From positions 186,001-250,000 of the forward strand of contig CAVXAB010000022.1 of the NCBI GenBank assembly GCA_963759545.1: a stretch of DNA of 64,000 nucleotides, in the 5' to 3' direction. The DNA is from Trebonia sp963759545 (GTDB taxonomy: Bacteria > Actinomycetota > Actinomycetes > Streptosporangiales > Streptosporangiaceae). The position numbers were made by a program, and so were the translations under genes. Below, piece by piece: positions 17,242 through 25,136 of the stretch (its first letter is position 1; each line of letters starts with the position of its first letter). Under the pieces are notes generated by a model. It worked only from the letters and a program-made list of their open reading frames with translations. It was not told the DNA's origin and did no database searches.

Positions 17242-20200
17242 ATGTCCGCCGTGTCTTCTGAGTCGCCGCTCGCTGCCGCAGATCTCAGCGCGCCCTCAGC
17301 ACACCCTTCGTCACAGACTCAGCCCCCCGAATCGGCAGAGTGGGCCACCGCGTCGGCCACCGCCGACTTCGGCCCCAACGAGTGGCTGGTCGACGAGCTG
17401 TACGAGCGATACCTCAACGATCCCGGCTCGGTCGACAAGGCGTGGTGGTCGTTCTTCGCCGACTACCGCCCGGTCCGTGGCGTGAACGGCACCGGGCCGC
17501 AGCCGGTCCTGACCCAGCCGCCCGCGACACCCGCCGCCAAGGCGCCTGCCGCCAAGGCGCCTGCCGAGGAGCCCGCGCAGCCCCCGGCGAAGACGGCGGC
17601 CCAGGCCGCGGGCCAGGCGCCCGTCACGGCGCCGCCGGCCGACGCCGACGTGAACAAGCTCCGCGGCGCCGCGGCCCGCACCGCGCAGAACATGGCGGCA
17701 AGCCTCACCGTGCCCACGGCCACCAGCGTCCGCGCCGTGCCCGCCAAGCTGCTCATCGACAACAGGATCGTCATCAACAACCACCTGCAGCGCGGGCGGG
17801 GCGGGAAGATCTCCTTCACCCACCTGATCGGCTACGCGCTTGTCCAGGCGGTCAAGGCGCTCCCCGAGATGAACGCCTCCTACGCCGAGGAGGACGGCAA
17901 GCCGTTCCTCGCCACGCCGCATCACGTGAACCTCGGCCTGGCCATCGACCTCAAGGCCAAGGACGGCAGCCGCCAGCTGCTCGTGCCCAACATCAAGGGC
18001 GCGGAGGAGATGGACTTCCGCCAGTTCTGGACGGCGTACGAGGACGTGATCCGCAAGGCGCGCAGCGGCAAGCTGGCGGTCGCCGACTTCCAGGGCACCA
18101 CGATCTCTCTCACCAACCCTGGCACGATCGGCACCGAGCACTCCGTGCCGCGCCTCATGCCGGGCCAGGGCGCGATCATCGGTGTCGGCGCCATGGAGTT
18201 CCCCGCCGCCTACCAGGGCGCGAGCGAGGAGACCATGGCCAAGCTCGCGATCAGCAAGACGGTGACGCTGACTTCCACGTACGATCACCGGATCATCCAG
18301 GGGGCCCAGTCCGGCGACTTCCTGCGCGTCGTCCACCAGCTGCTGCTCGGCGAGAACGGCTTCTACGACCAGATCTTCGAGAGCCTCCGCATTCCCTACG
18401 AGCCGGTGCGCTGGGTCAAGGACTTCCCTTACGGGCACGAGGACGACGTCGCGAGGTCTGCACGGGTCCAGGAGCTCATCCACGCCTACCGGGTCCGCGG
18501 CCACCTGATGGCCGACACGAACCCGATCGAGACCGTCCAGCGCAAGCACGCCGACCTGGACATCATCCAGCACGGCCTGACGCTGTGGGACCTGGAGCGC
18601 GAGTTCGCGACCGGCGGGTTCGGCGGCAAGCCGATCATGCGGCTGCGGGAGATCCTCGGCGTGCTGCGCGACTCGTACTGCCGCACCGTCGGCATCGAGT
18701 ACATGCACATCCAGGACCCGGAAGAGCGCAAGTGGATACAGGCGCGCGTCGAGGTGCCGCCCGCCAGGGCGGGCCACGACGAGCAGGTCCGCATCCTGTC
18801 CAAGCTCAACGTGGCCGAGGCGTTCGAGACGTTCCTGCAGACCAAGTACGTCGGCCAGAAGCGATTCTCCCTTGAGGGCGGCGAGGCGCTTATCCCGCTG
18901 CTCGACGTGGTGATCAGCCAGGCCGCCGACGCCGGGCTTGACGAGGCCGTGGTCGGCATGGCGCACCGCGGCAGGCTCAACGTGCTCGCCAACGTCATCG
19001 GCAAGTCCTACGGGCAGATCTTCAAGGAGTTCGAGGGCAACCTCGACCCGAAGTCCACGCAGGGCTCAGGCGACGTGAAGTACCACCTGGGCGCGTCGGG
19101 CACGTTCACCGCGGCGAGCGGCAAGCACATCCCGGCCAGCCTGGTCGCCAACCCCAGCCACCTGGAGTGCGTCGACCCGGTGACCGAGGGCGTCGTCCGC
19201 GCCAAGCAGGACATCCTCGACAAGTCGCAGGACGGCTTCACCGTGCTGCCCGTGCTCATCCACGGCGACGCGGCCTTCGCAGGCCAGGGCGTGGTGGCCG
19301 AGACGCTGAACCTCTCGCAGCTGCGCGGCTACCGCACCGGCGGCACCGTGCACATCGTGGTGAACAACCAGGTCGGCTTCACGACCTCGCCGATGGAGTC
19401 GCGGTCGAGCGTCTACGCGACCGACGTGGCGCGGATGATCCAGGCGCCGATCTTCCACGTGAACGGCGACGACCCGGAGGCCGTCGCCCGCGTGGGCCGG
19501 ATGGCGTTCGCCTACCGCGAGACGTTCCGCAAGGACGTCGTGATCGACATGGTGTGCTACCGCCGCCGCGGGCACAACGAGGGCGACAACCCAAGCTTCA
19601 CCCAGCCGCTGATGTACGACCTGATCGAGGCGCGGCGCTCGGTGCGCAAGCTCTACACCGAGTCGCTGATCGCCAGGGGCGACCTCACGATGGAGGAGGC
19701 CGAGGCGGCGCTGCGCGACTACCAGCAGCAGCTTGAGCGCGCCTTCACCGAGACCAGGGAGGCGGCGGAGCTCCCGGCGCAGCCGGGCACCGTGCTGCCG
19801 CCCGAGGTCGGCGACCGCCCCGTCGACCACGCGGCCGTGCCGACCGCGATCTCGCTGGACGCGGTGAAGCAGATCATCGAGACGCAGGTGTCGATCCCCG
19901 ACGGGTTCACCGTGCACCCGCGGCTCAAGCCGCAGCTCGACCGGCGCGCCACCAGCGTCAGCGAGGACACCATCGACTGGGCGACCGGCGAACTGCTCGC
20001 CTTCGGCTCGGTGCTGCAGGACGGGTACCCGGTCCGCCTCGTCGGCCAGGACTCAAGGCGCGGCACCTTCGGCCAGCGGCACTCGGTGCTCGTCGACAGG
20101 AACAACGGCTCCGAGTACACGCCGCTGAAGAGGCTCGACAACGGCGAGGCGCGGTTCATGGTCTATGACTCGCTGCTTTCCGAGTTCGCCGCGATGGGGT

Positions 20201-21000
20201 TCGAGTACGGATACTCGGTCGCGCGTCCCGACGCGCTCGTGCTGTGGGAAGCGCAGTTCGGCGACTTCGCGGACGGCGCGCAGACCATCATCGACGAGTT
20301 CATCAGCTCCGGCGAGCAGAAGTGGGGCCAGAAGTCCAGCGTCGTCCTGCTGCTGCCGCACGGCTACGAGGGCCAGGGTCCCGACCACTCCTCCGCGCGG
20401 ATCGAGCGGTTCCTGTCGCTGTGCGCGCAGGACAACATGACGGTCGCGCTGCCCACCACGCCGGCGAACTACTTCCACCTGCTGCGCTGGCAGGCGATAA
20501 GCGGCAGGCACAAGCCGCTGATCGTCTTCACGCCGAAGTCGCTGCTCCGCCTCAAGGCGGCCACGTCGGCGACGGTGGACTTCACCCACGGTTCCTTCCA
20601 GCCGCTGATCGGCGAGCCCGCCGGATTCGACGCGGGCAAGGTCCGCAGGGTGGTGCTCTGCACCGGCAAGATCTACTACGACCTTGCCGACTACCGCGCT
20701 AAGGCTGGTGTCACGGACACCGCGATCGTCCGGGTCGAGCGGCTCTACCCGGTCCCCGCGCAGGAGCTGAAGGCCGAACTGTCGCGGTACCCCGACGACG
20801 TCGAGGTTGTCTGGGCGCAGGAGGAGCCGGAGAACCAGGGCGCCTGGCCCCGGATGGCCCTGCGGCTGCCGCAGCTAATCGGCCGTGTGCCGGAGCTTGT
20901 GTCGCTGCCCGCGAGCTCAGCCCCGGCGTTCGGCTCCGCCAAGGTGCACGCGGCGACGCACCGTGAACTGATCGAGACGGCCATCACCCGGCATGTCTAA
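17242..21000 (+). CDS. kgd: multifunctional 2-oxoglutarate decarboxylase / 2-oxoglutarate dehydrogenase E1 (Kgd)
   Basis: A 1252-residue TCA-cycle enzyme of the actinobacterial type in which an E2 succinyltransferase domain is fused in front of a thiamine-diphosphate E1. Residues 1-45 hold the E1-type start (FGPNEWLVDELYERYL nearby), followed by an Ala/Pro linker. The E2 catalytic core carries DHRIIQGAQSGDFL near residue 348. The E1 part follows, with HGDAAFAGQGVVAET near 674 and VVNNQVGFTTSP. Length and order match mycobacterial Kgd. ATG at 17242 follows GAAGAAGG; a longer frame upstream is leader sequence. Confidence 0.96.
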   Translation: MSAVSSESPLAAADLSAPSAHPSSQTQPPESAEWATASATADFGPNEWLVDELYERYLNDPGSVDKAWWSFFADYRPVRGVNGTGPQPVLTQPPATPAAKAPAAKAPAEEPAQPPAKTAAQAAGQAPVTAPPADADVNKLRGAAARTAQNMAASLTVPTATSVRAVPAKLLIDNRIVINNHLQRGRGGKISFTHLIGYALVQAVKALPEMNASYAEEDGKPFLATPHHVNLGLAIDLKAKDGSRQLLVPNIKGAEEMDFRQFWTAYEDVIRKARSGKLAVADFQGTTISLTNPGTIGTEHSVPRLMPGQGAIIGVGAMEFPAAYQGASEETMAKLAISKTVTLTSTYDHRIIQGAQSGDFLRVVHQLLLGENGFYDQIFESLRIPYEPVRWVKDFPYGHEDDVARSARVQELIHAYRVRGHLMADTNPIETVQRKHADLDIIQHGLTLWDLEREFATGGFGGKPIMRLREILGVLRDSYCRTVGIEYMHIQDPEERKWIQARVEVPPARAGHDEQVRILSKLNVAEAFETFLQTKYVGQKRFSLEGGEALIPLLDVVISQAADAGLDEAVVGMAHRGRLNVLANVIGKSYGQIFKEFEGNLDPKSTQGSGDVKYHLGASGTFTAASGKHIPASLVANPSHLECVDPVTEGVVRAKQDILDKSQDGFTVLPVLIHGDAAFAGQGVVAETLNLSQLRGYRTGGTVHIVVNNQVGFTTSPMESRSSVYATDVARMIQAPIFHVNGDDPEAVARVGRMAFAYRETFRKDVVIDMVCYRRRGHNEGDNPSFTQPLMYDLIEARRSVRKLYTESLIARGDLTMEEAEAALRDYQQQLERAFTETREAAELPAQPGTVLPPEVGDRPVDHAAVPTAISLDAVKQIIETQVSIPDGFTVHPRLKPQLDRRATSVSEDTIDWATGELLAFGSVLQDGYPVRLVGQDSRRGTFGQRHSVLVDRNNGSEYTPLKRLDNGEARFMVYDSLLSEFAAMGFEYGYSVARPDALVLWEAQFGDFADGAQTIIDEFISSGEQKWGQKSSVVLLLPHGYEGQGPDHSSARIERFLSLCAQDNMTVALPTTPANYFHLLRWQAISGRHKPLIVFTPKSLLRLKAATSATVDFTHGSFQPLIGEPAGFDAGKVRRVVLCTGKIYYDLADYRAKAGVTDTAIVRVERLYPVPAQELKAELSRYPDDVEVVWAQEEPENQGAWPRMALRLPQLIGRVPELVSLPASSAPAFGSAKVHAATHRELIETAITRHV

Positions 21001-21070
21001 CAATGATGAATCGGCGCATGTCACGAACCCGTGAGGTCATTTTTAGACACGCCGCACCGGAGGGCTAGCG

Positions 21071-21271
21071 ATGTACTTCACCGACGCCGGGATCGAGGAA
21101 CTCGACAACCGTCGCGGCGATGAGCGGGTTGCCGTGTCGTGGCTCGCCGAGCGGCTGCGCGATTTCGTCGATCTGAACCCGGAGTTCGAGACGGCGGTGG
21201 ACCGGCTCGCGTCATGGCTGGCGCGCCTGGACTCTGACGGTGACCCGGACGCCGACGAAGAAAAAGAGTAA
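21071..21271 (+). CDS. small conserved acidic protein (DUF6104-like)
   Basis: A 66-residue protein beginning MYFTDAGIEELDNRRGDE and continuing WLAERLRDFVDLNPEFE, then an acidic tail. This pattern is conserved in actinomycetes just after kgd/sucA genes; no function is known. ATG at 21071 has GGAGGG upstream. It is 70 bases from kgd, so it may be co-transcribed. Confidence 0.75.
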   Translation: MYFTDAGIEELDNRRGDERVAVSWLAERLRDFVDLNPEFETAVDRLASWLARLDSDGDPDADEEKE

Positions 21272-21397
21272 GAGTAAGAACCACGAGATTAATCCGAACG
21301 GGTGCGTGTCTTCGCGCTCCGGGTTGCCCGTCTCCGCTAGGGCGGGTGGCCCGGGGTACGCTTCCCGCAGACGCGATACATCTTGACTTTGCCGCGA

Positions 21398-21411
21398 CAC
21401 GACATATCGTG
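21398..21411. promoter_or_regulatory. inverted repeat, candidate PadR operator
   Basis: CACGA-CATA-TCGTG lies 38 bases before the DUF4097 start and just after a TTGACT box at 21383-21388. PadR-type proteins usually bind such AT-centred dyads in their own promoter, and a PadR gene is the second gene of this operon. Binding is inferred. Confidence 0.45.
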
Positions 21412-21449
21412 GTGTGTAGCTCCCGGATGTGCCGCTAAGGAGGACCGCG

Positions 21450-22379
21450 ATGACCCACTGGACCGTTGACGCACCCACGGCGCTTGAGTTCGATGAGGTC
21501 ACGGAACTGAACGTGCGCCTCATCGGTGGCACCGTGGCCGTTCTCGCGTCCGGCGACCGGCAGTCATCTCCCGGGGGGGCGCGCCTCTCCGGCACGGGGG
21601 GCTCCCGCCCCCCGTATCCCCCTGGCCGTACCCCCCGGGACCTGCCCGATGAAAGGGCGAGTGTATCGGACAGGCCGACGCTCGCGGTCAGCGAGCTGTC
21701 CGGACGGCCGCTCCAGGTGAGCCACTCCGACGGCATCCTGACCGTCAGCTACGAGTCGCTGTCCTGGGACGGGCTGCTCGGTTTCTTGAAGCCGCGCAAG
21801 GACAGGGCCGTGGTCACCATCATCGTCCCCGCCGACTGCCGGATTCAGCTTGGCGTGCTCAGCGCCTCGGCGGTCGTGGCCGGCCTGCACTCGGGCGCCG
21901 CGGTGAAGGGCATGTCCGGCGACATCACGCTTGACGGTGTCACCGGCGACGTCTACGCGGAGACGATGTCCGGCGAGGTCGCCGCCTGTGACATCGACGG
22001 GGAGATCCGCTTCAAGTCCATGTCCGGCGGGCTCACGCTGGCCGGCGGCTCGGTGGGCTCCCTGGCGGTAGACACAGTGAGCGGGCAGGTCACCGCCGAT
22101 GTCTCGCTGGACAAGGGCGGCAGCGTGCACGTGAGCACGATGTCAGGCGAGGTGACGCTGCGGCTCCCCGCAGACAGCGACGCGAAGGTATCGCTGCGGT
22201 CTACGTCGGGCGCCGTCAGGACCGAATTCGAAACACTGCGGACCGTCAAGGCTCCTGCCTCACATACCGTAAGCGGTAACGTTGGCGCAGGTACCGGACA
22301 CGTGTCCGTCACCACCATGTCCGGTGCGGTCACGCTACTACGAGGTGCACCGGTAGGGATGGAGAGCAAGACCCAATGA
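21450..22379 (+). CDS. DUF4097-family beta-strand repeat protein with in-frame repeat insertion
   Basis: About 309 residues. The body consists of the short repeated turns of DUF4097 adhesin-like proteins (VKGMSGDITLDGVTGDV, AETMSGEVAACDIDG, VSTMSGEVTLRLP, VTTMSGAVTLLRG). Near the N terminus a 38-codon block (21561-21674) interrupts the family sequence between VLASGDR and PTLAVSELSG; it is the dispersed repeat described separately. ATG at 21450 follows AAGGAGG. The stop overlaps the PadR start (ATGA), so both are coupled. These proteins often sit next to PadR or sensor genes, with unknown role. Confidence 0.85.
   Translation: MTHWTVDAPTALEFDEVTELNVRLIGGTVAVLASGDRQSSPGGARLSGTGGSRPPYPPGRTPRDLPDERASVSDRPTLAVSELSGRPLQVSHSDGILTVSYESLSWDGLLGFLKPRKDRAVVTIIVPADCRIQLGVLSASAVVAGLHSGAAVKGMSGDITLDGVTGDVYAETMSGEVAACDIDGEIRFKSMSGGLTLAGGSVGSLAVDTVSGQVTADVSLDKGGSVHVSTMSGEVTLRLPADSDAKVSLRSTSGAVRTEFETLRTVKAPASHTVSGNVGAGTGHVSVTTMSGAVTLLRGAPVGMESKTQ
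21561..21674 (-). repeat. dispersed composite repeat inserted in frame in a coding sequence
   Basis: A 114-base insertion (exactly 38 codons). On the plus strand it has G/C-run blocks including GTACCCCCCGGG, then a stem CTGCCCGAT (21642-21650) / ATCGGACAG (21665-21673) around a 14-base loop. It resembles the copy at 48920-48991, sharing TCCCCCGGGGGGGCG-like and GTACCCCCCG blocks and a GAAGG-CGAG-type loop. No stop codon is present in the host frame. Confidence 0.75.
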
Positions 22380-23347
22380 CCCCGGTTTTCCGCCATGGAC
22401 GCCTTCGGCTCTACCTGCTGCGCCTGCTCGACGAGGAGCCAAGGCACGGCTATGAGGTAATCAGGCTGCTGCGCGATCGCTTCATGGGCGTCTACGCTCC
22501 CTCGCCAGGCACGATCTACCCGAGGCTGGCTCGCCTTGAGGAAGAGGGCCTGGTCACGCACGACGAGGAGAACGGGCGCAAGGTCTACCGGATCACCGAG
22601 GCGGGCCGCGAGGAGCTGCGCAGCCGCGGCGACGAGCTCGACGAGCTCGAAGAGGAGCTGTCCGCGTCCGTCAGCGACATCGTCCGCGAGGTCCGCGAGG
22701 ACGTCAGGGACACCGTGCGCAGCCTCCGCGAAGAGCTGACCAGGGCCGCAAGGGAGATGCGCGGTGCCGAGCGGGACGCCAGGGACCAGGCGCGCGAGCA
22801 GGCCCGCGCGGCCAGGGAGAGCGCCAGGGAGGCGGCCGACGCCGCGCGCGACCGGGCGCGCCAGGCCCGTGAGCAGGCCCGCCAGGCGCGCGACGAGGCA
22901 TTCGCGCACGCCCACCGGCTCAGGGAAGAGGCTTCCCGCCTGCGCGACGACACCAAGGACCAATGGGGCGGCTGGGGCAACTGGGGCGAATGGAGCCGCT
23001 GGAGCGAATGGGCGGGCCGCTCGGGTCGCGCGGGCTGGCCGGGCCAGCACGACCTTGGCGCGCTCCGCGACTTCGAGCGCCTGGCCCGCGACTTCGTCAC
23101 CGACCTCCGCTCCGTCGCCTGGGACTCAGGCACCATCCTCGGCACCGACGTAATCCCGACCCTGCGCGACATCCTCGCGGACACCCTGGACCGCGTCCGC
23201 GAGGAAGTCTTCGACATCCACCACGACGAGCCCCACGAGGACCCGCCGCCCGCCGCGGAGCCTCCGTCCCCCGAAGAGCCTCCGTCCCCGGAAAAGCCTC
23301 CGTCCCCCGCGGCGCCTCCGGTGGATGAAGAACCCCCGGTGAAGTGA
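22376..23347 (+). CDS. PadR-family transcriptional regulator with long coiled-coil tail
   Basis: Residues 1-85 are the PadR winged helix (LLRLLDEEPRHGYEVIRLLRDR, SPGTIYPRLARLEEEGLV). Residues 90-190 are an unusually long Arg/Ala/Glu coiled coil with repeating AREQAR-type heptads, then a Trp-rich patch (WGGWGNWGEWSRWSEW), a DUF-like domain and a Pro/Glu tail. At 323 residues it is about three times a minimal PadR. Coupled to the DUF4097 gene, it probably represses this operon. Confidence 0.85.
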   Translation: MTPVFRHGRLRLYLLRLLDEEPRHGYEVIRLLRDRFMGVYAPSPGTIYPRLARLEEEGLVTHDEENGRKVYRITEAGREELRSRGDELDELEEELSASVSDIVREVREDVRDTVRSLREELTRAAREMRGAERDARDQAREQARAARESAREAADAARDRARQAREQARQARDEAFAHAHRLREEASRLRDDTKDQWGGWGNWGEWSRWSEWAGRSGRAGWPGQHDLGALRDFERLARDFVTDLRSVAWDSGTILGTDVIPTLRDILADTLDRVREEVFDIHHDEPHEDPPPAAEPPSPEEPPSPEKPPSPAAPPVDEEPPVK

Positions 23348-23400
23348 CTGGGGCGGCCTTCGGCTGACCCCACCGGGCTGCGGCGGCTAGGTTTCCCTTG

Positions 23401-23445
23401 ATCATGTGGATTCCGCAGCTGATACTGCTGCGGGATCCACATGAT
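23401..23445. repeat. ATGATCAT-type palindromic element, copy 1
   Basis: Arms of 19 bases (ATCATGTGGATTCCGCAGC at 23401-23419; its partner at 23427-23445 differs at one base) enclose a 7-base loop. It lies between convergent genes, so it can act as a bidirectional terminator. A close relative stands at 53674-53725. Confidence 0.8.
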
Positions 23446-23506
23446 CATGGTCCCGGGCCGCGAAGCCGCCGGGACAAACCGGACGGAACGGGCACGGAGG
23501 CTTGGG

Positions 23507-24073
23507 TTATCCGGTCGCGGCGATTTCCCTGAGCTGCGCGAGGGCATCGCTGGCGAACTGCTTGAACGGGGTGCGGTTCTGGTCGTCCACCCATTGCTCG
23601 AAGGCGACGTGCATGATGGTCGTGCCCGTCCAGGCGGCGACGGAGGCGGCGGTGTCGCCGAGTCCACGCGCGCGCAGTGCCCGTGCCATGGCGGCGGCCA
23701 GTGACGCGGCCTTGATCAGCTCGCGTTCCCGCAGCTCGTGACTTGAGGCGATGATCCGGTGGCGCGGGCCGGCGAACTCGCGGACCTCTTCGAACCGGAC
23801 GGCGGCGGCGTCAAGCGCCGCGCCGATCATGCCGAGCGCCGAGGCGGATGCGGGGGCGGCCTCGATGGCGGCCACCATCTGCTGCTCGAGTAGCTCCGAG
23901 CCCCAGAACAGCACCTCGCGCTTGTCCGTGAAGTACCGGAAGAACGTTCGTTTCGTAAGCCCCGCGCGTTCCGCGATGTCCGCGACGGTTGTCTCCTCGT
24001 AACCGCGCTCGCCGTAGAGGGCCAGGGCCGCCGCCTGCAGCCGCGCTCGCGCGTCCGGCTGCCATCTACCCAT
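23507..24073 (-). CDS. TetR-family repressor
   Basis: A 188-residue TetR protein. The HTH is at residues 10-55 (ALALYGERGYEETTVADIAE, RAGLTKRTFFRYFTDKREVL). The C-terminal ligand domain includes RALRARGLGDTAASVAAW. It is transcribed away from the dehydrogenase gene at 24161, and two matching palindromes lie between them, so it most likely represses itself and that gene. Confidence 0.88.
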   Translation of the reverse strand: MGRWQPDARARLQAAALALYGERGYEETTVADIAERAGLTKRTFFRYFTDKREVLFWGSELLEQQMVAAIEAAPASASALGMIGAALDAAAVRFEEVREFAGPRHRIIASSHELRERELIKAASLAAAMARALRARGLGDTAASVAAWTGTTIMHVAFEQWVDDQNRTPFKQFASDALAQLREIAATG

Positions 24074-24087
24074 GCGACAAGACTAGC

Positions 24088-24140
24088 TGATGTCACTCGG
24101 TGCCATGGGCATGCTATAGTCATGACACCAGGTGACATCA
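24088..24140. promoter_or_regulatory. twin TetR operators around a -10 box
   Basis: TGATGTCACTCGGTGCCATG (24088-24107) is repeated in inverted orientation at 24121-24140 with four differences; each half is itself a near-palindrome of form TGTCAC-N2-GGTGTCA. TATAGT at 24115-24120 between them is a -10 for the rightward gene, so a bound repressor would block it. The layout identifies the neighbouring TetR protein as the likely ligand. Confidence 0.7.
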
Positions 24141-24160
24141 CTAGCTCCGGAGGATTTCCC

Positions 24161-25072
24161 ATGCGTGTTTTCGTGACTGGCGCGTCCGGGCACATCGGCT
24201 CGGCGGTCGTGCCCGAGCTGCTGCGGGCCGGGCATCAAGTTGTGGGGCTGGCGCGCTCGGACGACTCGGCCGAGGCGCTCGCGGCCGCCGGCGCCGAGGT
24301 CAGGCGCGGCGACCTTGACGATCTCGACGGGCTGCGCGAGGCCGCCGCGGTGGCCGACGGCGTCATCCACCTCGCCTTCAAGCACGACCTGATGGCGACA
24401 GGCGACCGCGACGGCGCGAGCGCCGCCGACTTCGCCGCCACCAAGGCGCTCGCCTCGTCGCTCGAAGGGACGGGCAAGCCGCTCGTTACCACCTCGGGCA
24501 CGCTCATGCTCGCCTTCGCGGGCATCACCGGGCGGCCAGGCACCGAGGCCGATTTCGCCGCAAGCGGCCCGCGGGTCGACGCGGAGAACTTCGTGATCGG
24601 GCTCGCCGAGCGCGGCGTGCGGTCGTCCGTCGTCCGGCTGCCCCCGATCGTGCACAGCTCGCTTGATCACCACGGCTTCGCGCACATCCTGATCGGCATC
24701 GCACGGCAGGCAGGCGTGTCGGGGTACGTGGCGGACGGGGCCAACCGGTGGCCGTCGGTGCACACGCTCGACGCGGCCCGGGTGTACCTGCTGGCCCTCG
24801 AGAACGCCCCGGCCGGGAGCCGGCTGCACGCGGTCGGGGACGAGGGCGTTCCCTTCCGCGACATCGCGGCCGCCATCGGCCGCGGCGTCGGCGTGCCCAC
24901 GGCCAGCATCTCCGCGGCGGACGCAGGCGAGCGCTTCGCCTTCCTCGGCGGGTTCGTGGGAGTAGACAACCCGACCTCAAGCGAGCTGACCCGCAAGCTG
25001 CTCGGCTGGGATCCCGCGCACCCGGGCCTCATCGAGGACCTGGACCAGGGCCACTACTTCGAGCAGGCCTGA
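24161..25072 (+). CDS. NAD(P)-binding SDR-family epimerase/dehydratase-like oxidoreductase
   Basis: A 303-residue extended-type SDR. The cofactor motif is FVTGASGHIGSAVVPELL; VVGLARSDDSAEALAAAGAE follows. The typical YxxxK is not evident, as in atypical SDRs of the NmrA/epimerase type. ATG at 24161 has GGAGGA at the right spacing. It is controlled by the divergent TetR gene, so it probably acts on a xenobiotic or secondary metabolite sensed by that repressor. Confidence 0.8.
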   Translation: MRVFVTGASGHIGSAVVPELLRAGHQVVGLARSDDSAEALAAAGAEVRRGDLDDLDGLREAAAVADGVIHLAFKHDLMATGDRDGASAADFAATKALASSLEGTGKPLVTTSGTLMLAFAGITGRPGTEADFAASGPRVDAENFVIGLAERGVRSSVVRLPPIVHSSLDHHGFAHILIGIARQAGVSGYVADGANRWPSVHTLDAARVYLLALENAPAGSRLHAVGDEGVPFRDIAAAIGRGVGVPTASISAADAGERFAFLGGFVGVDNPTSSELTRKLLGWDPAHPGLIEDLDQGHYFEQA

Positions 25073-25079
25073 GCGGGGA

Positions 25080-25114
25080 CAGCGGGAGACGGGCGATTCC
25101 CCCGCCTCCCGCTG
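25080..25114. terminator. bidirectional terminator hairpin
   Basis: CAGCGGGAGACGGG (25080-25093) pairs with CCCGCCTCCCGCTG (25101-25114) with one mismatch and a 7-base loop. It sits between two convergent genes and has no T-run, as is common in high-GC actinobacteria. Confidence 0.7.
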
Positions 25115-25136
25115 CCCCCAGGAGCGACGAGCCTGG

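Noticed and set aside
17311..18966. 551-residue minus-strand frame inside kgd
   Set aside because: Antisense to a well-conserved enzyme; typical high-GC artefact.
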